A DNA stretch of 64,000 nucleotides from an uncultured Lachnospiraceae bacterium (lineage in GTDB: Bacteria > Bacillota > Clostridia > Lachnospirales > Lachnospiraceae). Made by a program: the position numbers and the translations under genes. A model generated the notes under the pieces. The model did not search any database, was not told the DNA's origin, and worked only from the letters and a program-made list of their open reading frames with translations. Positions within the stretch are counted from its first letter, which is position 1, and every line of letters begins with the position of its first letter. Shown in pieces: positions 1 to 8,246 of this stretch. The stretch covers positions 45,290 through 109,289 of the forward strand of contig CAMNXA010000008.1 of assembly GCA_946566685.1 (NCBI GenBank), written 5' to 3'.

Positions 1-882
1 ACCTGTGAAGTCTGGCGGGATCTTCTGGAGAGCGTGCACACAAAATATCCGGAGGCTGTTTTTGTGTCCGAGTGGAATAATCCTCAGTCGGCCATCAATA
101 TGGCCGGTTTTCAGATGGATTTCTTTCTGGACTGGGCGGGCAACGGTTATCATAAGCTTCTTCGGGATTATGACGAGAGCGGCCGGGACAACAGCTTTTT
201 TAGAAAGGACAGTGACAGGAGCATTCTGGATTTCCTGGAGGAATACCTGCCCAAATATGAGGCCGTGAAGGAGACGGGATTTTACTGTCTGATTACGGGC
301 AATCATGATACAGTCAGGGCAGCCTGTCATTTGGAAGAGCGGGAATTAAAACTTGCCTATGCCTTTCTGTTGACGATGCCGGGTGCGCCTTTTATCTATT
401 ACGGGGATGAGATTGGTATGCGTTACCTGCATCTGCCCACCAAGGAGGGCGGTTATACACGGACGGGTTCGCGCACGCCCATGCAGTGGACAGATGGCAT
501 TAACTGCGGGTTCTCCGGTGCGGATGCCGAAAAGCTTTATCTGCCGGTGGACACGGACGAAGGAGCGCCTACAGTGGAAAATCAACAGAAACGTGCAGAT
601 TCCCTCTATTATACGGTGAAAGATGTCCTTGCCTTAAGGCGTGCAGAAAAAGCATTTACACGGCATGACAATCTGAAAATTCTGACCGCCGGAAAAGATT
701 TGCGGAGTTTCGTTTATCAGAGAGACGACCTTGTGTTTGTCTGCAATCCGTCCGGCCGGGAAGAACAGGTTCCCTGGCAGGGCACGGTGGGAGAGAAACT
801 TTTCGAGATCGGGTCAGTCTGCCTGCAAAAAGAATCCTGTTTGGCAGGGGCACAGTCATATGCTGTGTTTCGGTGCATATAA
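1..882 (+). CDS. GH13 alpha-glucosidase/amylase family, 3' part
   Basis: The reading frame is open from the first base of the window, so the N-terminal half (TIM-barrel start, first catalytic Asp) lies outside. The remaining 293 residues show GH13 landmarks: FVSEWNNP around the general acid Glu, TGNHDTVRAA containing the conserved NHD of region IV, PFIYYGDEIGM, and the TRTGSRTPMQW segment common in oligo-1,6-glucosidases and trehalose-synthase-like enzymes. The end is a small beta-domain. It should hydrolyse or transfer alpha-glucosidic bonds in the cytoplasm. Exact substrate cannot be told from this part. The next gene has its own promoter, so this is probably the end of a transcription unit, although I see no strong terminator hairpin after it. 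Confidence 0.85.
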   Translation, partial: TCEVWRDLLESVHTKYPEAVFVSEWNNPQSAINMAGFQMDFFLDWAGNGYHKLLRDYDESGRDNSFFRKDSDRSILDFLEEYLPKYEAVKETGFYCLITGNHDTVRAACHLEERELKLAYAFLLTMPGAPFIYYGDEIGMRYLHLPTKEGGYTRTGSRTPMQWTDGINCGFSGADAEKLYLPVDTDEGAPTVENQQKRADSLYYTVKDVLALRRAEKAFTRHDNLKILTAGKDLRSFVYQRDDLVFVCNPSGREEQVPWQGTVGEKLFEIGSVCLQKESCLAGAQSYAVFRCI

Positions 883-930
883 TAAAAAAGAGCAGTACAA
901 AGGGATACCATGGGAAAAGAAATTTTGGCC

Positions 931-959
931 TTGTAAAATCATTTTACCTGGAATATACT
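931..959 (+). promoter_or_regulatory. Sigma-A-type promoter for the MBOAT gene
   Basis: TTGTAA at 931-936 and TATACT at 954-959 are separated by 17 bases. The start codon of the acyltransferase gene lies 60 bases downstream with a GGGGAG ribosome site. Confidence 0.5.
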
Positions 960-1019
960 AGATATAGGGTCTGTACATAAGATAAACCGCCCTAATTTGT
1001 GTAGGGGAGTTTTATATCC

Positions 1020-2441
1020 ATGTTATTTTCCAGTGTGGGATTTTTATTTCGGTTTCTGCCGATTTTTATGATAGTATATTTGGCCGTGCCCGCGAAGTAT
1101 CGCAATTTTGTACTGCTTGTGGGAAGCCTTGTGTTTTACGGGGTGGGGGAACCGTATTTTGTTCTGCTGCTCATTGGTTCTGTCCTGATTAACTATGGTT
1201 TGAGCAGGTATATGTTCTGGGAACCGAAATCTCCCCAAAAGAACCGTAAGCTGAAGGCTAAGAAACGGCGCAGACGGGCGCTTATCCTGGCATGTGTGTT
1301 TGATTTGGGCACGTTGTTTGTGTTTAAATACTGGGATTTTGTGGCTGGAAATGTGAACGGGATTACAGGAAATCAGTTGCTGCCGATTTTGTCCCTGGCG
1401 CTGCCTCTGGGTATCAGTTTTTATACATTTCAGATGTTATCTTATCAATTTGACTGTTACCGGGGCAAAGTATCCAGGCAGGCAGGGCTGGTGGCTTATT
1501 CCAATTATATCTGCATGTTCCCGCAGCTGATCGTAGGCCCTATCCTGCGTTATGGCGAAGTGGAAGACCGCATGGCGGAGCGCAGGATCAGAGTCAGGGA
1601 TCTGGAGAACGGTTTGAAACTTTTTGCGGCGGGGCTGGGTATAAAAGTTCTGATGGCAGATCGGATCAGTACCCTCTGGAATACGATCATGACGGCAGGG
1701 CCGGGCAATCTGCATGTCTCGGTGGCGTGGATGGGAGCCCTGGCTTATTCCTTTCAGATTTATTTTGATTTCTGGGGGTATTCGGTGATGGCCATGGGGT
1801 TGGGTAAGATGCTGGGATTTCGGATTCCGCGGAACTTCGATGATCCCTATACATCCCGTTCCATTGCGGAATTCTGGAGAAGGTGGCATATCACGCTGGG
1901 CAGCTGGTTTCGGGATTATATCTATATTCCGCTGGGCGGCAACCGCAAAGGGGACATGAGAACGATCTGCAATCTCTTTATTGTCTGGGTGCTGACCGGC
2001 TTCTGGCATGGAGCGGATTGGAATTTTGTGCTGTGGGGGCTTGGGTTTTTCCTGCTGATCTCCCTGGAGAAGAAAACCTATGGTAAATGGATGGAGCGGT
2101 CCGGAGTGCTGGGACATATCTATACGCTCCTGATCATTCCGGTGACGTGGGTAATATTTGCAATCTCAGATATGAGTCAGCTGGCTGCTTATCTCGGCAA
2201 CATGGTGGGGATTTATGCAGGCCGGGTAATGGTGGGAACAGAGCAGTTTATACGGTATTTGAAAGATTATGGGATTTTATTAATAGTGTGTGTTATTTTT
2301 ATAACACCTTTCCCGAAAAAGTGGTATCATAGATTCAAAGACAGATGGTTCATGGTATTGTTTTTATTTGCAATATTCTGGTGGTCGGTCTATGAAATTG
2401 TAGTTGGCAGTAATAATCCGTTTTTATATTTTAGATTTTAG
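1020..2441 (+). CDS. MBOAT family O-acyltransferase (AlgI/DltB-like)
   Basis: This is a 473-residue polytopic membrane protein of the membrane-bound O-acyltransferase family. The family signature is visible as FWRRWHITLGSWFRDYIYIPLGGN, written here in part as WHITLGSW and IPLGGN near residues 285-310. It is followed by GFWHGADWNFVLWG, which holds the invariant family His. Members move acetyl or acyl groups from a cytoplasmic donor to an extracellular polysaccharide, alginate or teichoic acid. The next gene, 30 bases downstream, encodes a membrane-anchored SGNH esterase. That pairing is usual for AlgI-AlgJ/X-like wall or exopolysaccharide O-acetylation systems. The acceptor polymer is not known. 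The start is supported by GGGGAG upstream. Confidence 0.88.
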   Translation: MLFSSVGFLFRFLPIFMIVYLAVPAKYRNFVLLVGSLVFYGVGEPYFVLLLIGSVLINYGLSRYMFWEPKSPQKNRKLKAKKRRRRALILACVFDLGTLFVFKYWDFVAGNVNGITGNQLLPILSLALPLGISFYTFQMLSYQFDCYRGKVSRQAGLVAYSNYICMFPQLIVGPILRYGEVEDRMAERRIRVRDLENGLKLFAAGLGIKVLMADRISTLWNTIMTAGPGNLHVSVAWMGALAYSFQIYFDFWGYSVMAMGLGKMLGFRIPRNFDDPYTSRSIAEFWRRWHITLGSWFRDYIYIPLGGNRKGDMRTICNLFIVWVLTGFWHGADWNFVLWGLGFFLLISLEKKTYGKWMERSGVLGHIYTLLIIPVTWVIFAISDMSQLAAYLGNMVGIYAGRVMVGTEQFIRYLKDYGILLIVCVIFITPFPKKWYHRFKDRWFMVLFLFAIFWWSVYEIVVGSNNPFLYFRF

Positions 2442-2471
2442 AGGACAGATGTCTGTGGGCAGAGGGTTGAA

Positions 2472-3692
2472 ATGATCAAACAAAAGATGAGAAGATGGCT
2501 GGAAAACGTATATAATTGTCCGTACCTGATTTTGATCATGGTGTCGTCTGTGATCGCCATGATCAGCTTTGATGAAATAGGAGTACGGATTACGGATCAT
2601 ATCATAACGGATGACCGAACCATATCCGTGGTAGGGGATATCGTCAAGGCGGAGGAACATCAGACCCAGGGGGAGGTTCCGGTGCTGGTGGAGGAGATTC
2701 AGGATACTGGTGCTCAGGATGGGGCAGATCAGGATGTGATTTCGGAAAACTTGCAGGAAGAATCTGAAAATGCAGGAGAACGCAAGGAAGAAACGAGCGC
2801 TATTGAGGACGTAAATACACTGAATATAGAGATTGAAAAATATGAAACGCCGGAAATACAGGAAGAAATTGTGAAAGGAACCACAAAGTTCCTGCCCTAC
2901 ACACCTTTGGAGATAGAATCCAGATATTACTCGGATGCAGGAAAAATTGCATTGACTACTGAGTACCCCTATGTGTTAGAAAACGATAGTTATTTTAATG
3001 ATGCTGCCTTCCTGGGGGATTCCCGTACTTTGGGCATATATGATTATGTAGGGCTGGATGGCGCGGACTTTTTCTGCGACAATGGCATGACCATATTCAA
3101 ACTGCTGAAAGATGATGGGGTGACTGAGCAGCGCACTGGTCAGAAGGTGGATTTGAAGAAGGTATTACAGGAGAGACAGTACGGTAAGATTTATATCATG
3201 CTGGGCATGAATGAACTGGGCTATGGCAATACCACCATGTATTTGCAAGAGTATATGTCAGTGTTAAAGCAGATTCGGGAGTGGCAGCCGGAGGCAACTA
3301 TCTTCATTATGGCGAATCTGCATATCAGCCGTGAGAAGAATAATATGGAGACAGAGTTTAATAATATTAATATCAACGATAAGAATGTGGCCTGTGCGAG
3401 ACTTGCCAACGGAACGGATATTTTCTATCTGGACAGTAATCCGATGTTTACGGACAGCGAAGGTTTCTTATTGTCGGAGCTGACTTTTGACGGTGTGCAT
3501 CTGTATGCCAAGCATTATGATAAGTGGCGGCAGTTCTTGATGGAACATGGCGTGGAGAGAGGAGATTCTGCGGCAGTGGCGGTACCGGCGGCGGATGAAA
3601 GTGTTATAAATGAAGCGGGGGCGGCAGCGGACAGTACAGAGGGAACGCAGACTGCGGATGTTGTCCCGGCTCCTGTTGAAGGAGTTCAATGA
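2472..3692 (+). CDS. Membrane-anchored SGNH/GDSL-type hydrolase, partner of MBOAT
   Basis: This 406-residue protein has a basic N-terminus and one membrane segment (about residues 16-33). An acidic, low-complexity Glu/Asp linker runs to about residue 130, and then comes an SGNH-like domain. Block I is AFLGDSRTLGI with the nucleophile Ser, an LGMNELGYGN block carries the Asn, and DGVHLYAKHY near residue 345 supplies the Asp-His pair. A Pro/Ala/Glu-rich tail follows. It is likely extracellular and membrane-tethered. With the upstream MBOAT protein it probably forms an O-acetyltransferase pair in which this domain finishes the acetyl transfer outside the cell. It could instead be an esterase acting on the same polymer. 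Its stop codon overlaps the start of the next gene. Confidence 0.75.
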   Translation: MIKQKMRRWLENVYNCPYLILIMVSSVIAMISFDEIGVRITDHIITDDRTISVVGDIVKAEEHQTQGEVPVLVEEIQDTGAQDGADQDVISENLQEESENAGERKEETSAIEDVNTLNIEIEKYETPEIQEEIVKGTTKFLPYTPLEIESRYYSDAGKIALTTEYPYVLENDSYFNDAAFLGDSRTLGIYDYVGLDGADFFCDNGMTIFKLLKDDGVTEQRTGQKVDLKKVLQERQYGKIYIMLGMNELGYGNTTMYLQEYMSVLKQIREWQPEATIFIMANLHISREKNNMETEFNNININDKNVACARLANGTDIFYLDSNPMFTDSEGFLLSELTFDGVHLYAKHYDKWRQFLMEHGVERGDSAAVAVPAADESVINEAGAAADSTEGTQTADVVPAPVEGVQ

Positions 3693-4408
3693 TGGAAGCA
3701 ATCCGACTGAACCGATATCTGGCTTCCTGCGGAGTGTGCTCCAGAAGAGATGCGGACAAGCTGATCGAACAGGGTTTGGTGACGGTCAATGGTGAGATGG
3801 CGGAGCCGGGCAGGAAGGTGACCGACAATGACCAGGTGACTGTGCGTGGAAAGGTGGTGTCAGCACCCGATCAAAAGGTGATACTTGCTTACTATAAACC
3901 GGTGGGCGTCACCTGTACCGAGCGGGATGTCCATGCGGAGAAGACTGTGGTGCAGGCGTTGAAATATCCGGTACGTCTGACCTATGCGGGGCGCCTTGAC
4001 CGGGATTCGGAAGGGCTGCTCTTGATGACCAATGACGGCGGCCTGATCGATGCCATGATGCGGGGCCGTAACGGACATGAGAAAGAGTATCTTGTGAAAT
4101 CCGACCGGGTGTGGAAAGAAGAAGCCCTGGAGAATATGCGCAGGGGTGTGTATTTGGAGGAGTTAAAAACGACCACCAGACCCTGCAGGATAGAGCAGAT
4201 TGGGTCTAAAACCCTGCGCATGATATTGACACAGGGGCTCAACAGACAGATTCGCCGTATGTGCCAGGCGCAGGGGTACAGGGTGACCGGATTAAAGAGA
4301 GTCCGGGTGATGAATATAGAACTGGGAAAACTGAAACCCGGGGAGTACCGGGAGATTACAGATACAGAGAGAACCGCACTTTACAGACAGTGCGGTTTGC
4401 ATATGTAA
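3692..4408 (+). CDS. RsuA/RluB-family 23S/16S rRNA pseudouridine synthase
   Basis: The protein has an N-terminal S4 RNA-binding domain (about residues 1-60, IRLNRYLASCGVCSRRDADK) followed by the RsuA-type catalytic domain. The catalytic Asp lies in AGRLDRDSEGLLLMTNDG (Asp103). The length of 238 residues is normal for RluB-type enzymes. It converts specific uridines of ribosomal RNA to pseudouridine. Two ATG codons are available at 3689 and 3692. The second has the better spacing (7 bases) from GGAG at 3681-3684, so I place the start there. The gene overlaps the SGNH gene by one base. RluB versus RsuA cannot be separated by eye. RluB is more usual in Firmicutes. Confidence 0.88.
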   Translation: MEAIRLNRYLASCGVCSRRDADKLIEQGLVTVNGEMAEPGRKVTDNDQVTVRGKVVSAPDQKVILAYYKPVGVTCTERDVHAEKTVVQALKYPVRLTYAGRLDRDSEGLLLMTNDGGLIDAMMRGRNGHEKEYLVKSDRVWKEEALENMRRGVYLEELKTTTRPCRIEQIGSKTLRMILTQGLNRQIRRMCQAQGYRVTGLKRVRVMNIELGKLKPGEYREITDTERTALYRQCGLHM

Positions 4409-4429
4409 GAATGGCGGTAGGACAGTGTG

Positions 4430-6394
4430 ATGGAAGAGAAATCTATGGAACGTATGCGGGAACTGGTATCCCTGTTAAATGAGGCATCGAAGGCCTATTA
4501 TGCGCAGGATACGGAGATTATGTCCAATTACGAGTATGACAGGTTATACGATGAACTGACGGAACTAGAAAAGATAACGAGTGTAATATTAACAGACAGC
4601 CCCACAGTCAAAGTGGGATATGAGGCGGTGGAAGAACTGCCCAAGGAGAGGCATGAGACGCCCATGCTGTCCCTGGCCAAGACCAAGAGCAGGGAAGAAC
4701 TGCAAAGCTGGCTGAATGGCAGGCAGGGATTGTTATCCTGGAAGCTGGACGGCTTAACGATTGTACTGACCTATACAGGCGGCAGGCTGGTCAAGGCAGT
4801 TACCAGGGGCAATGGCGAGGTGGGAGAGGTTATCACCAACAACGCCAGAGTCTTCCGGAATCTGCCGGTCTCCATTCCCTATCAGGGAGAGTTGATCCTG
4901 CGGGGAGAGGCTGTCATTTCGTATAGTGACTTTGAGAAGATTAACAGTGAGATTGAGGACGTGGATGCCAAATACAAGAACCCGCGTAATCTATGCAGCG
5001 GAAGCGTCAGACAGCTCAACAATGAGATCACGGCGGGCCGAAATGTGCGTTTTTATGCATTTCAGCTGGTAAAGGCGCAGGACGAGGACTTTCAGGATTC
5101 CAGAGAGGCGCAGTTTGCCTTTTTGAACAGACAGGGATTTGATGTGGTGGAATATCGTATGACAGATCCGGAAACGATCTTGGAGGCGGTTTCCTATTTT
5201 GAGCAGAAGATAGCGGACTATGACATACCATCAGATGGTCTGGTGCTGACTTATGAGGATATGGCCTATGGGCGTTCCCTTGGCCGGACAGCCAAGTTCC
5301 CCAGGGATTCTATTGCTTTTAAATGGGCGGATGAACTGCGGGAGACCACCCTGCAGGAGATAGAGTGGAGTGCCAGCCGCACAGGCCTGATCAACCCGGT
5401 GGCCATATTTGAGCCGGTGGAACTGGAAGGAACCACCGTGAGCCGGGCTTCTGTGCATAATATCAGTATTCTGCGGGGATTAAAGCTGGGAATAGGAGAT
5501 AGGATCACAGTCTATAAAGCCAACATGATCATTCCCCAGATTGCGGAGAACCTGACGGGGAGTGATAATCTTGAGATACCGGATAAATGTCCGGTCTGCG
5601 GACAGCCGACCCAGATCAAACAGGTGAATGAGGTGCAGTCCCTCTATTGTCTCAATCCTGACTGTGATGCCAAGAAGATCAAGGCCTTTACTCTTTTTGT
5701 GAGCAGGGATGCCTTGAATGTGGACGGTCTGTCGGAGTCAACTCTGGAAAAATTCCTGGCCAGGGGGTTCTTACACGAATTCGCAGATTTGTTCAAACTT
5801 TCCCGCTATGAGGAAGAGATTACCCAGATGGACGGTTTTGGGGAAAAGTCTTACCGGAATCTGCTGGAGAGTCTGGAGCGGGCGCGAAATACCACACTTC
5901 CCAGATTGATTTATGGTCTTGGAATTGAAAATATCGGTGTGGCCAATGCTAAGATGCTGTGCAGATATTTCCAGTATGATCTGGCATCGCTTCGCAGCGC
6001 GACTCTGGAAGAACTGGCGGAGATTGATGGTATCGGCGAAGTGATAGCCTTAAGTGTCCGGGCTTTCTTTGACGAGGAGAAGAACAAGGAACAGCTGGAT
6101 CGCCTCTTGCCGGAATTAAACATTGCCGTGGAAGCGATAGAGGAGGGTGCGCAGACACTTGCAGGCATGAATTTTGTGATCACAGGCAGCCTGACGCATT
6201 ATGAGAACCGGAATCAGTTAAAAGAGGAGATTGAGAAAAAGGGCGGCAAAGTGACCGGCAGTGTGACCGGTAAGACCACCGGCCTGATCAATAACGATAC
6301 CACCTCCCAGTCTTCCAAAAATAAGAAGGCCAAGGAACTGGGGGTGCGGATTATGTCGGAAGAAGAGTTCCTGGAAGAATATTTGAATGATTAG
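4430..6394 (+). CDS. ligA: NAD-dependent DNA ligase, divergent LigA
   Basis: The protein is about 654 residues with the full LigA order: Ia NAD-binding region (SNYEYDRLYDELTELE), adenylation domain, OB fold, Cys4 zinc finger (CPVCG ... CLNPDC), helix-hairpin-helix repeats (MDGFGEKSY, IDGIGEV) and a C-terminal BRCT domain (about 585-655). It seals nicks using NAD+. The active site Lys is in SWKLDGLTIV. The usual Glu two residues before this Lys (E-L-K-L-D-G in E. coli) is Ser here, and TRGDG is TRGNG. This suggests a divergent paralogue rather than the housekeeping enzyme. A GTG at 4427 is a possible alternative start. A terminator follows at once. Confidence 0.9.
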   Translation: MEEKSMERMRELVSLLNEASKAYYAQDTEIMSNYEYDRLYDELTELEKITSVILTDSPTVKVGYEAVEELPKERHETPMLSLAKTKSREELQSWLNGRQGLLSWKLDGLTIVLTYTGGRLVKAVTRGNGEVGEVITNNARVFRNLPVSIPYQGELILRGEAVISYSDFEKINSEIEDVDAKYKNPRNLCSGSVRQLNNEITAGRNVRFYAFQLVKAQDEDFQDSREAQFAFLNRQGFDVVEYRMTDPETILEAVSYFEQKIADYDIPSDGLVLTYEDMAYGRSLGRTAKFPRDSIAFKWADELRETTLQEIEWSASRTGLINPVAIFEPVELEGTTVSRASVHNISILRGLKLGIGDRITVYKANMIIPQIAENLTGSDNLEIPDKCPVCGQPTQIKQVNEVQSLYCLNPDCDAKKIKAFTLFVSRDALNVDGLSESTLEKFLARGFLHEFADLFKLSRYEEEITQMDGFGEKSYRNLLESLERARNTTLPRLIYGLGIENIGVANAKMLCRYFQYDLASLRSATLEELAEIDGIGEVIALSVRAFFDEEKNKEQLDRLLPELNIAVEAIEEGAQTLAGMNFVITGSLTHYENRNQLKEEIEKKGGKVTGSVTGKTTGLINNDTTSQSSKNKKAKELGVRIMSEEEFLEEYLND

Positions 6395-6425
6395 AAAAGG
6401 GGCTGTCGAGAGTGACAGCCCTTTT
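6395..6425. terminator. Bidirectional terminator between ligA and metA
   Basis: GGGCTGTC and GACAGCCC form a stem around GAGAGT and are flanked by A-rich and T-rich arms (AAAAG and CTTTT). It can therefore end transcription from both ligA (+) and metA (-), whose stops lie on either side. Confidence 0.8.
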
Positions 6426-6433
6426 AAAGTTTC

Positions 6434-7348
6434 TTATATGTTCCGCAGGTCATACGGTGTGGTCTGATAGACGTAGTAGTTGAGCCAGTTGGAATAGAGC
6501 AACTGCCCGGTGGAACGCCAGTTGACGATTGGTGTTTTGGTGGGATCATCGTCCGGGAAATAGTTGGCAGGCACCTTGGGGTTCATGCCTTTGTTCAGAT
6601 CCCGGAAATATTCCTGGGCCAGGGTATCGGAATCGTATTCCGGGTGGCAGGTCACGAAGAAATGCCTGCTGTCAGTCGTCTTGACGATGGTGACGCCGGC
6701 CTCATCGGAGATTGCCATCAGTTCTAAGTCCGGCACGGAGGCAATCTGTGACGCTTCAATGCCCATGGCGCGGGACTGCGGGGCATAGAAGATGTCATCG
6801 AAGCCCCGGAAGAGCGGGGAAGTTCTTTTGACGATTTTGTGTGCATATACACCGGAAAGTTTTTCCGGCAGGTCATCCCGTTCCAGTCCATAGAAATAGT
6901 ACAGGGCGGCGAAAGCGCCCCAGCACAGGTGCAGGGTACAGTGTACATGTTTCTTGCCCCATTCCATGATGGTACAGATTTCATCCCAGTAGTCCACCTT
7001 CTCAAATCGCACATAATCGAGCGGCGCACCGGTGATGATCATGCCATCGAAATTCCGGTCTTTGATCTGGTCAAAAGTGGTGTAAAAGGATTCCATATGG
7101 TTAGAATCCGTATGCTGTGGTGTGTAGCTGGCCGTCTGCAAAAACTCCACGTTTACCTGTAGGGGCGTATTGGAAAGTTTGCGCAGAAGCTGTGTTTCCG
7201 TCACGACCTTGGTGGGCATCAGATTCAGGATTAACACATTGAGCGGACGGATATCCTGGTGCATGGCGCGAAATTCCGTCATCACAAATATATTTTCATT
7301 TTCAAGCACTGTAGTTGCCGGTAAAGAGTCTGCGATTTTAATAGGCAT
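6434..7348 (-). CDS. metA: Homoserine O-acyltransferase (MetA family)
   Basis: This is a 304-residue MetA-family protein of the class I glutamine amidotransferase fold that acylates homoserine in methionine synthesis. Visible are PLNVLILNLMPTK, the nucleophile Cys in LHLCWGAFAAL, and the catalytic His-Glu in VTCHPEYD. The start is placed at the second in-frame ATG because it aligns with the normal MPI start and has GAGG six bases upstream. The residue that follows TGAPL, equal to E. coli position 111, is Asp. Gly there goes with succinyl-CoA and Glu with acetyl-CoA. Asp together with LMPTK points to acetyl-CoA (metAA type), though this is inference. It is a single-gene unit. No SAM riboswitch was seen in the short leader. 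Confidence 0.92.
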   Translation of the reverse strand: MPIKIADSLPATTVLENENIFVMTEFRAMHQDIRPLNVLILNLMPTKVVTETQLLRKLSNTPLQVNVEFLQTASYTPQHTDSNHMESFYTTFDQIKDRNFDGMIITGAPLDYVRFEKVDYWDEICTIMEWGKKHVHCTLHLCWGAFAALYYFYGLERDDLPEKLSGVYAHKIVKRTSPLFRGFDDIFYAPQSRAMGIEASQIASVPDLELMAISDEAGVTIVKTTDSRHFFVTCHPEYDSDTLAQEYFRDLNKGMNPKVPANYFPDDDPTKTPIVNWRSTGQLLYSNWLNYYVYQTTPYDLRNI

Positions 7349-7504
7349 AGGAAACCTCATCTTTCTGATTGTAAATCATTAAATTTTATAATCTGATAAT
7401 AATATATTATAGAATATATCATAAACAGATAAGTCGCGCAAGATGCGGCTGTTCCAGATGAGTGGGGAACGATAAACGAATGATTGACGAAGGCAGAAAA
7501 GGGT

Positions 7505-7533
7505 TTGCATAATCCCGCGGTTTGCTTTATAAT
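7505..7533 (+). promoter_or_regulatory. Promoter for the 7618 small gene
   Basis: TTGCAT (7505-7510) and TATAAT (7528-7533) with a 17-base spacer. The coding region starts 85 bases after the -10 box, so there is a moderately long leader with GC-rich self-complementary bits (GCAGGCC, GGCTGC). Confidence 0.6.
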
Positions 7534-7617
7534 TTAAATGTATGTACTGTTATATGCAGGCCGGATACAGGGCTGCATATCGGACAGGGAGGATTTTCTC
7601 AGGGGGATTGATGTATT

Positions 7618-7908
7618 ATGGAGACAGCATATCAGAAAGTGAAAGTACATAATGAACTGGAGTGGTGTCAGGTAACGGATTTGGCTACTAAGGAAAAGAT
7701 TGAGAAAGTGCTCTTAAAGCACAGAGTATCTTATTTTGTCAAGTGGGAGAAGCCGAAGCTGTTTTCCAGCGATAAGTTTGGCACCTGCGTGTTCTGTGTC
7801 AACCAGCTGCAAAAAGAGGCGGCGGATGAGGCCATCCAGGATCTGGCAGAGGAGATAAAAGGAAAAATCCGCTTTATCAACCGCAAAGTGGACAGGACGT
7901 TTTATTAG
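7618..7908 (+). CDS. Small conserved protein of unknown function (96 aa)
   Basis: I do not recognise a named family. The 96-residue protein is soluble and charged, with no signal or membrane segment. It has an alpha/beta look: an N-terminal helix or strand pair (VKVHNELEWCQVTDL, KEKIEKVLLKHRVSYFV), a central FGTCVFCVNQ segment with two Cys, and a C-terminal helix (EAADEAIQDLAEEI) followed by a basic end. The pattern resembles a small ferredoxin-fold domain. Start ATG follows GGGGGATTG. It is followed 44 bases later by another small Cys-containing gene that may be cotranscribed. Confidence 0.7.
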   Translation: METAYQKVKVHNELEWCQVTDLATKEKIEKVLLKHRVSYFVKWEKPKLFSSDKFGTCVFCVNQLQKEAADEAIQDLAEEIKGKIRFINRKVDRTFY

Positions 7909-7952
7909 GGAGCGGTAATCGGAACGAATAGCAGGACGGGAGGAATCAGAAC

Positions 7953-8126
7953 GTGAGCATGTGCGATACATGCAGTAATTATCAGTATGATGAGGATTAC
8001 GAGTGTTATGTTTGTATGGTAGATCTGGACGAGGATGACATGAGCCATTTTTTAAGTGGTGGTAATTTCAACTGCGCATTCTACCAGCTGGACAATGAGT
8101 ATCTGGTTGTGAGAAAACAAATGTGA
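7953..8126 (+). CDS. DUF6472-like small Cys protein (57 aa)
   Basis: This short gene begins with GTG, 8 bases after GGGAGGA, and ends with TGA at 8124-8126. The product begins VSMCDTCSNYQYDEDYEC and continues with the acidic MVDLDEDDMSHFL, FNCAFYQLDNEY and a basic end. The CDxC pair, the later Cys residues and the CPYY/CAFY-type segment match the small DUF6472 proteins widespread in Lachnospiraceae, and they look able to bind a metal. Function is unknown. A terminator hairpin lies 50 bases downstream. Confidence 0.75.
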   Translation: MSMCDTCSNYQYDEDYECYVCMVDLDEDDMSHFLSGGNFNCAFYQLDNEYLVVRKQM

Positions 8127-8177
8127 TAAAAGTTAATTTTTTGGAGATGACTCCGTGAATTTGATGGGAATAAGATA

Positions 8178-8210
8178 CCCCGGCATAAGGTTGACATGCC
8201 GGGGTTTGTT
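8178..8210 (+). terminator. Intrinsic terminator
   Basis: A perfect 9-bp stem, CCCCGGCAT (8178-8186) with ATGCCGGGG (8196-8204), is followed by TTTGTT. It closes the unit with the two small genes. The - strand gene next to it ends at 8247. Confidence 0.85.
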
Positions 8211-8246
8211 CATGTAAGGATGTCAGGCATCCGTTGTTGGTATCTT

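Noticed and set aside
7349..7440. SAM riboswitch before metA
   Set aside because: The leader is short and AT-rich. No SAM-I core or terminator/antiterminator pair is visible.
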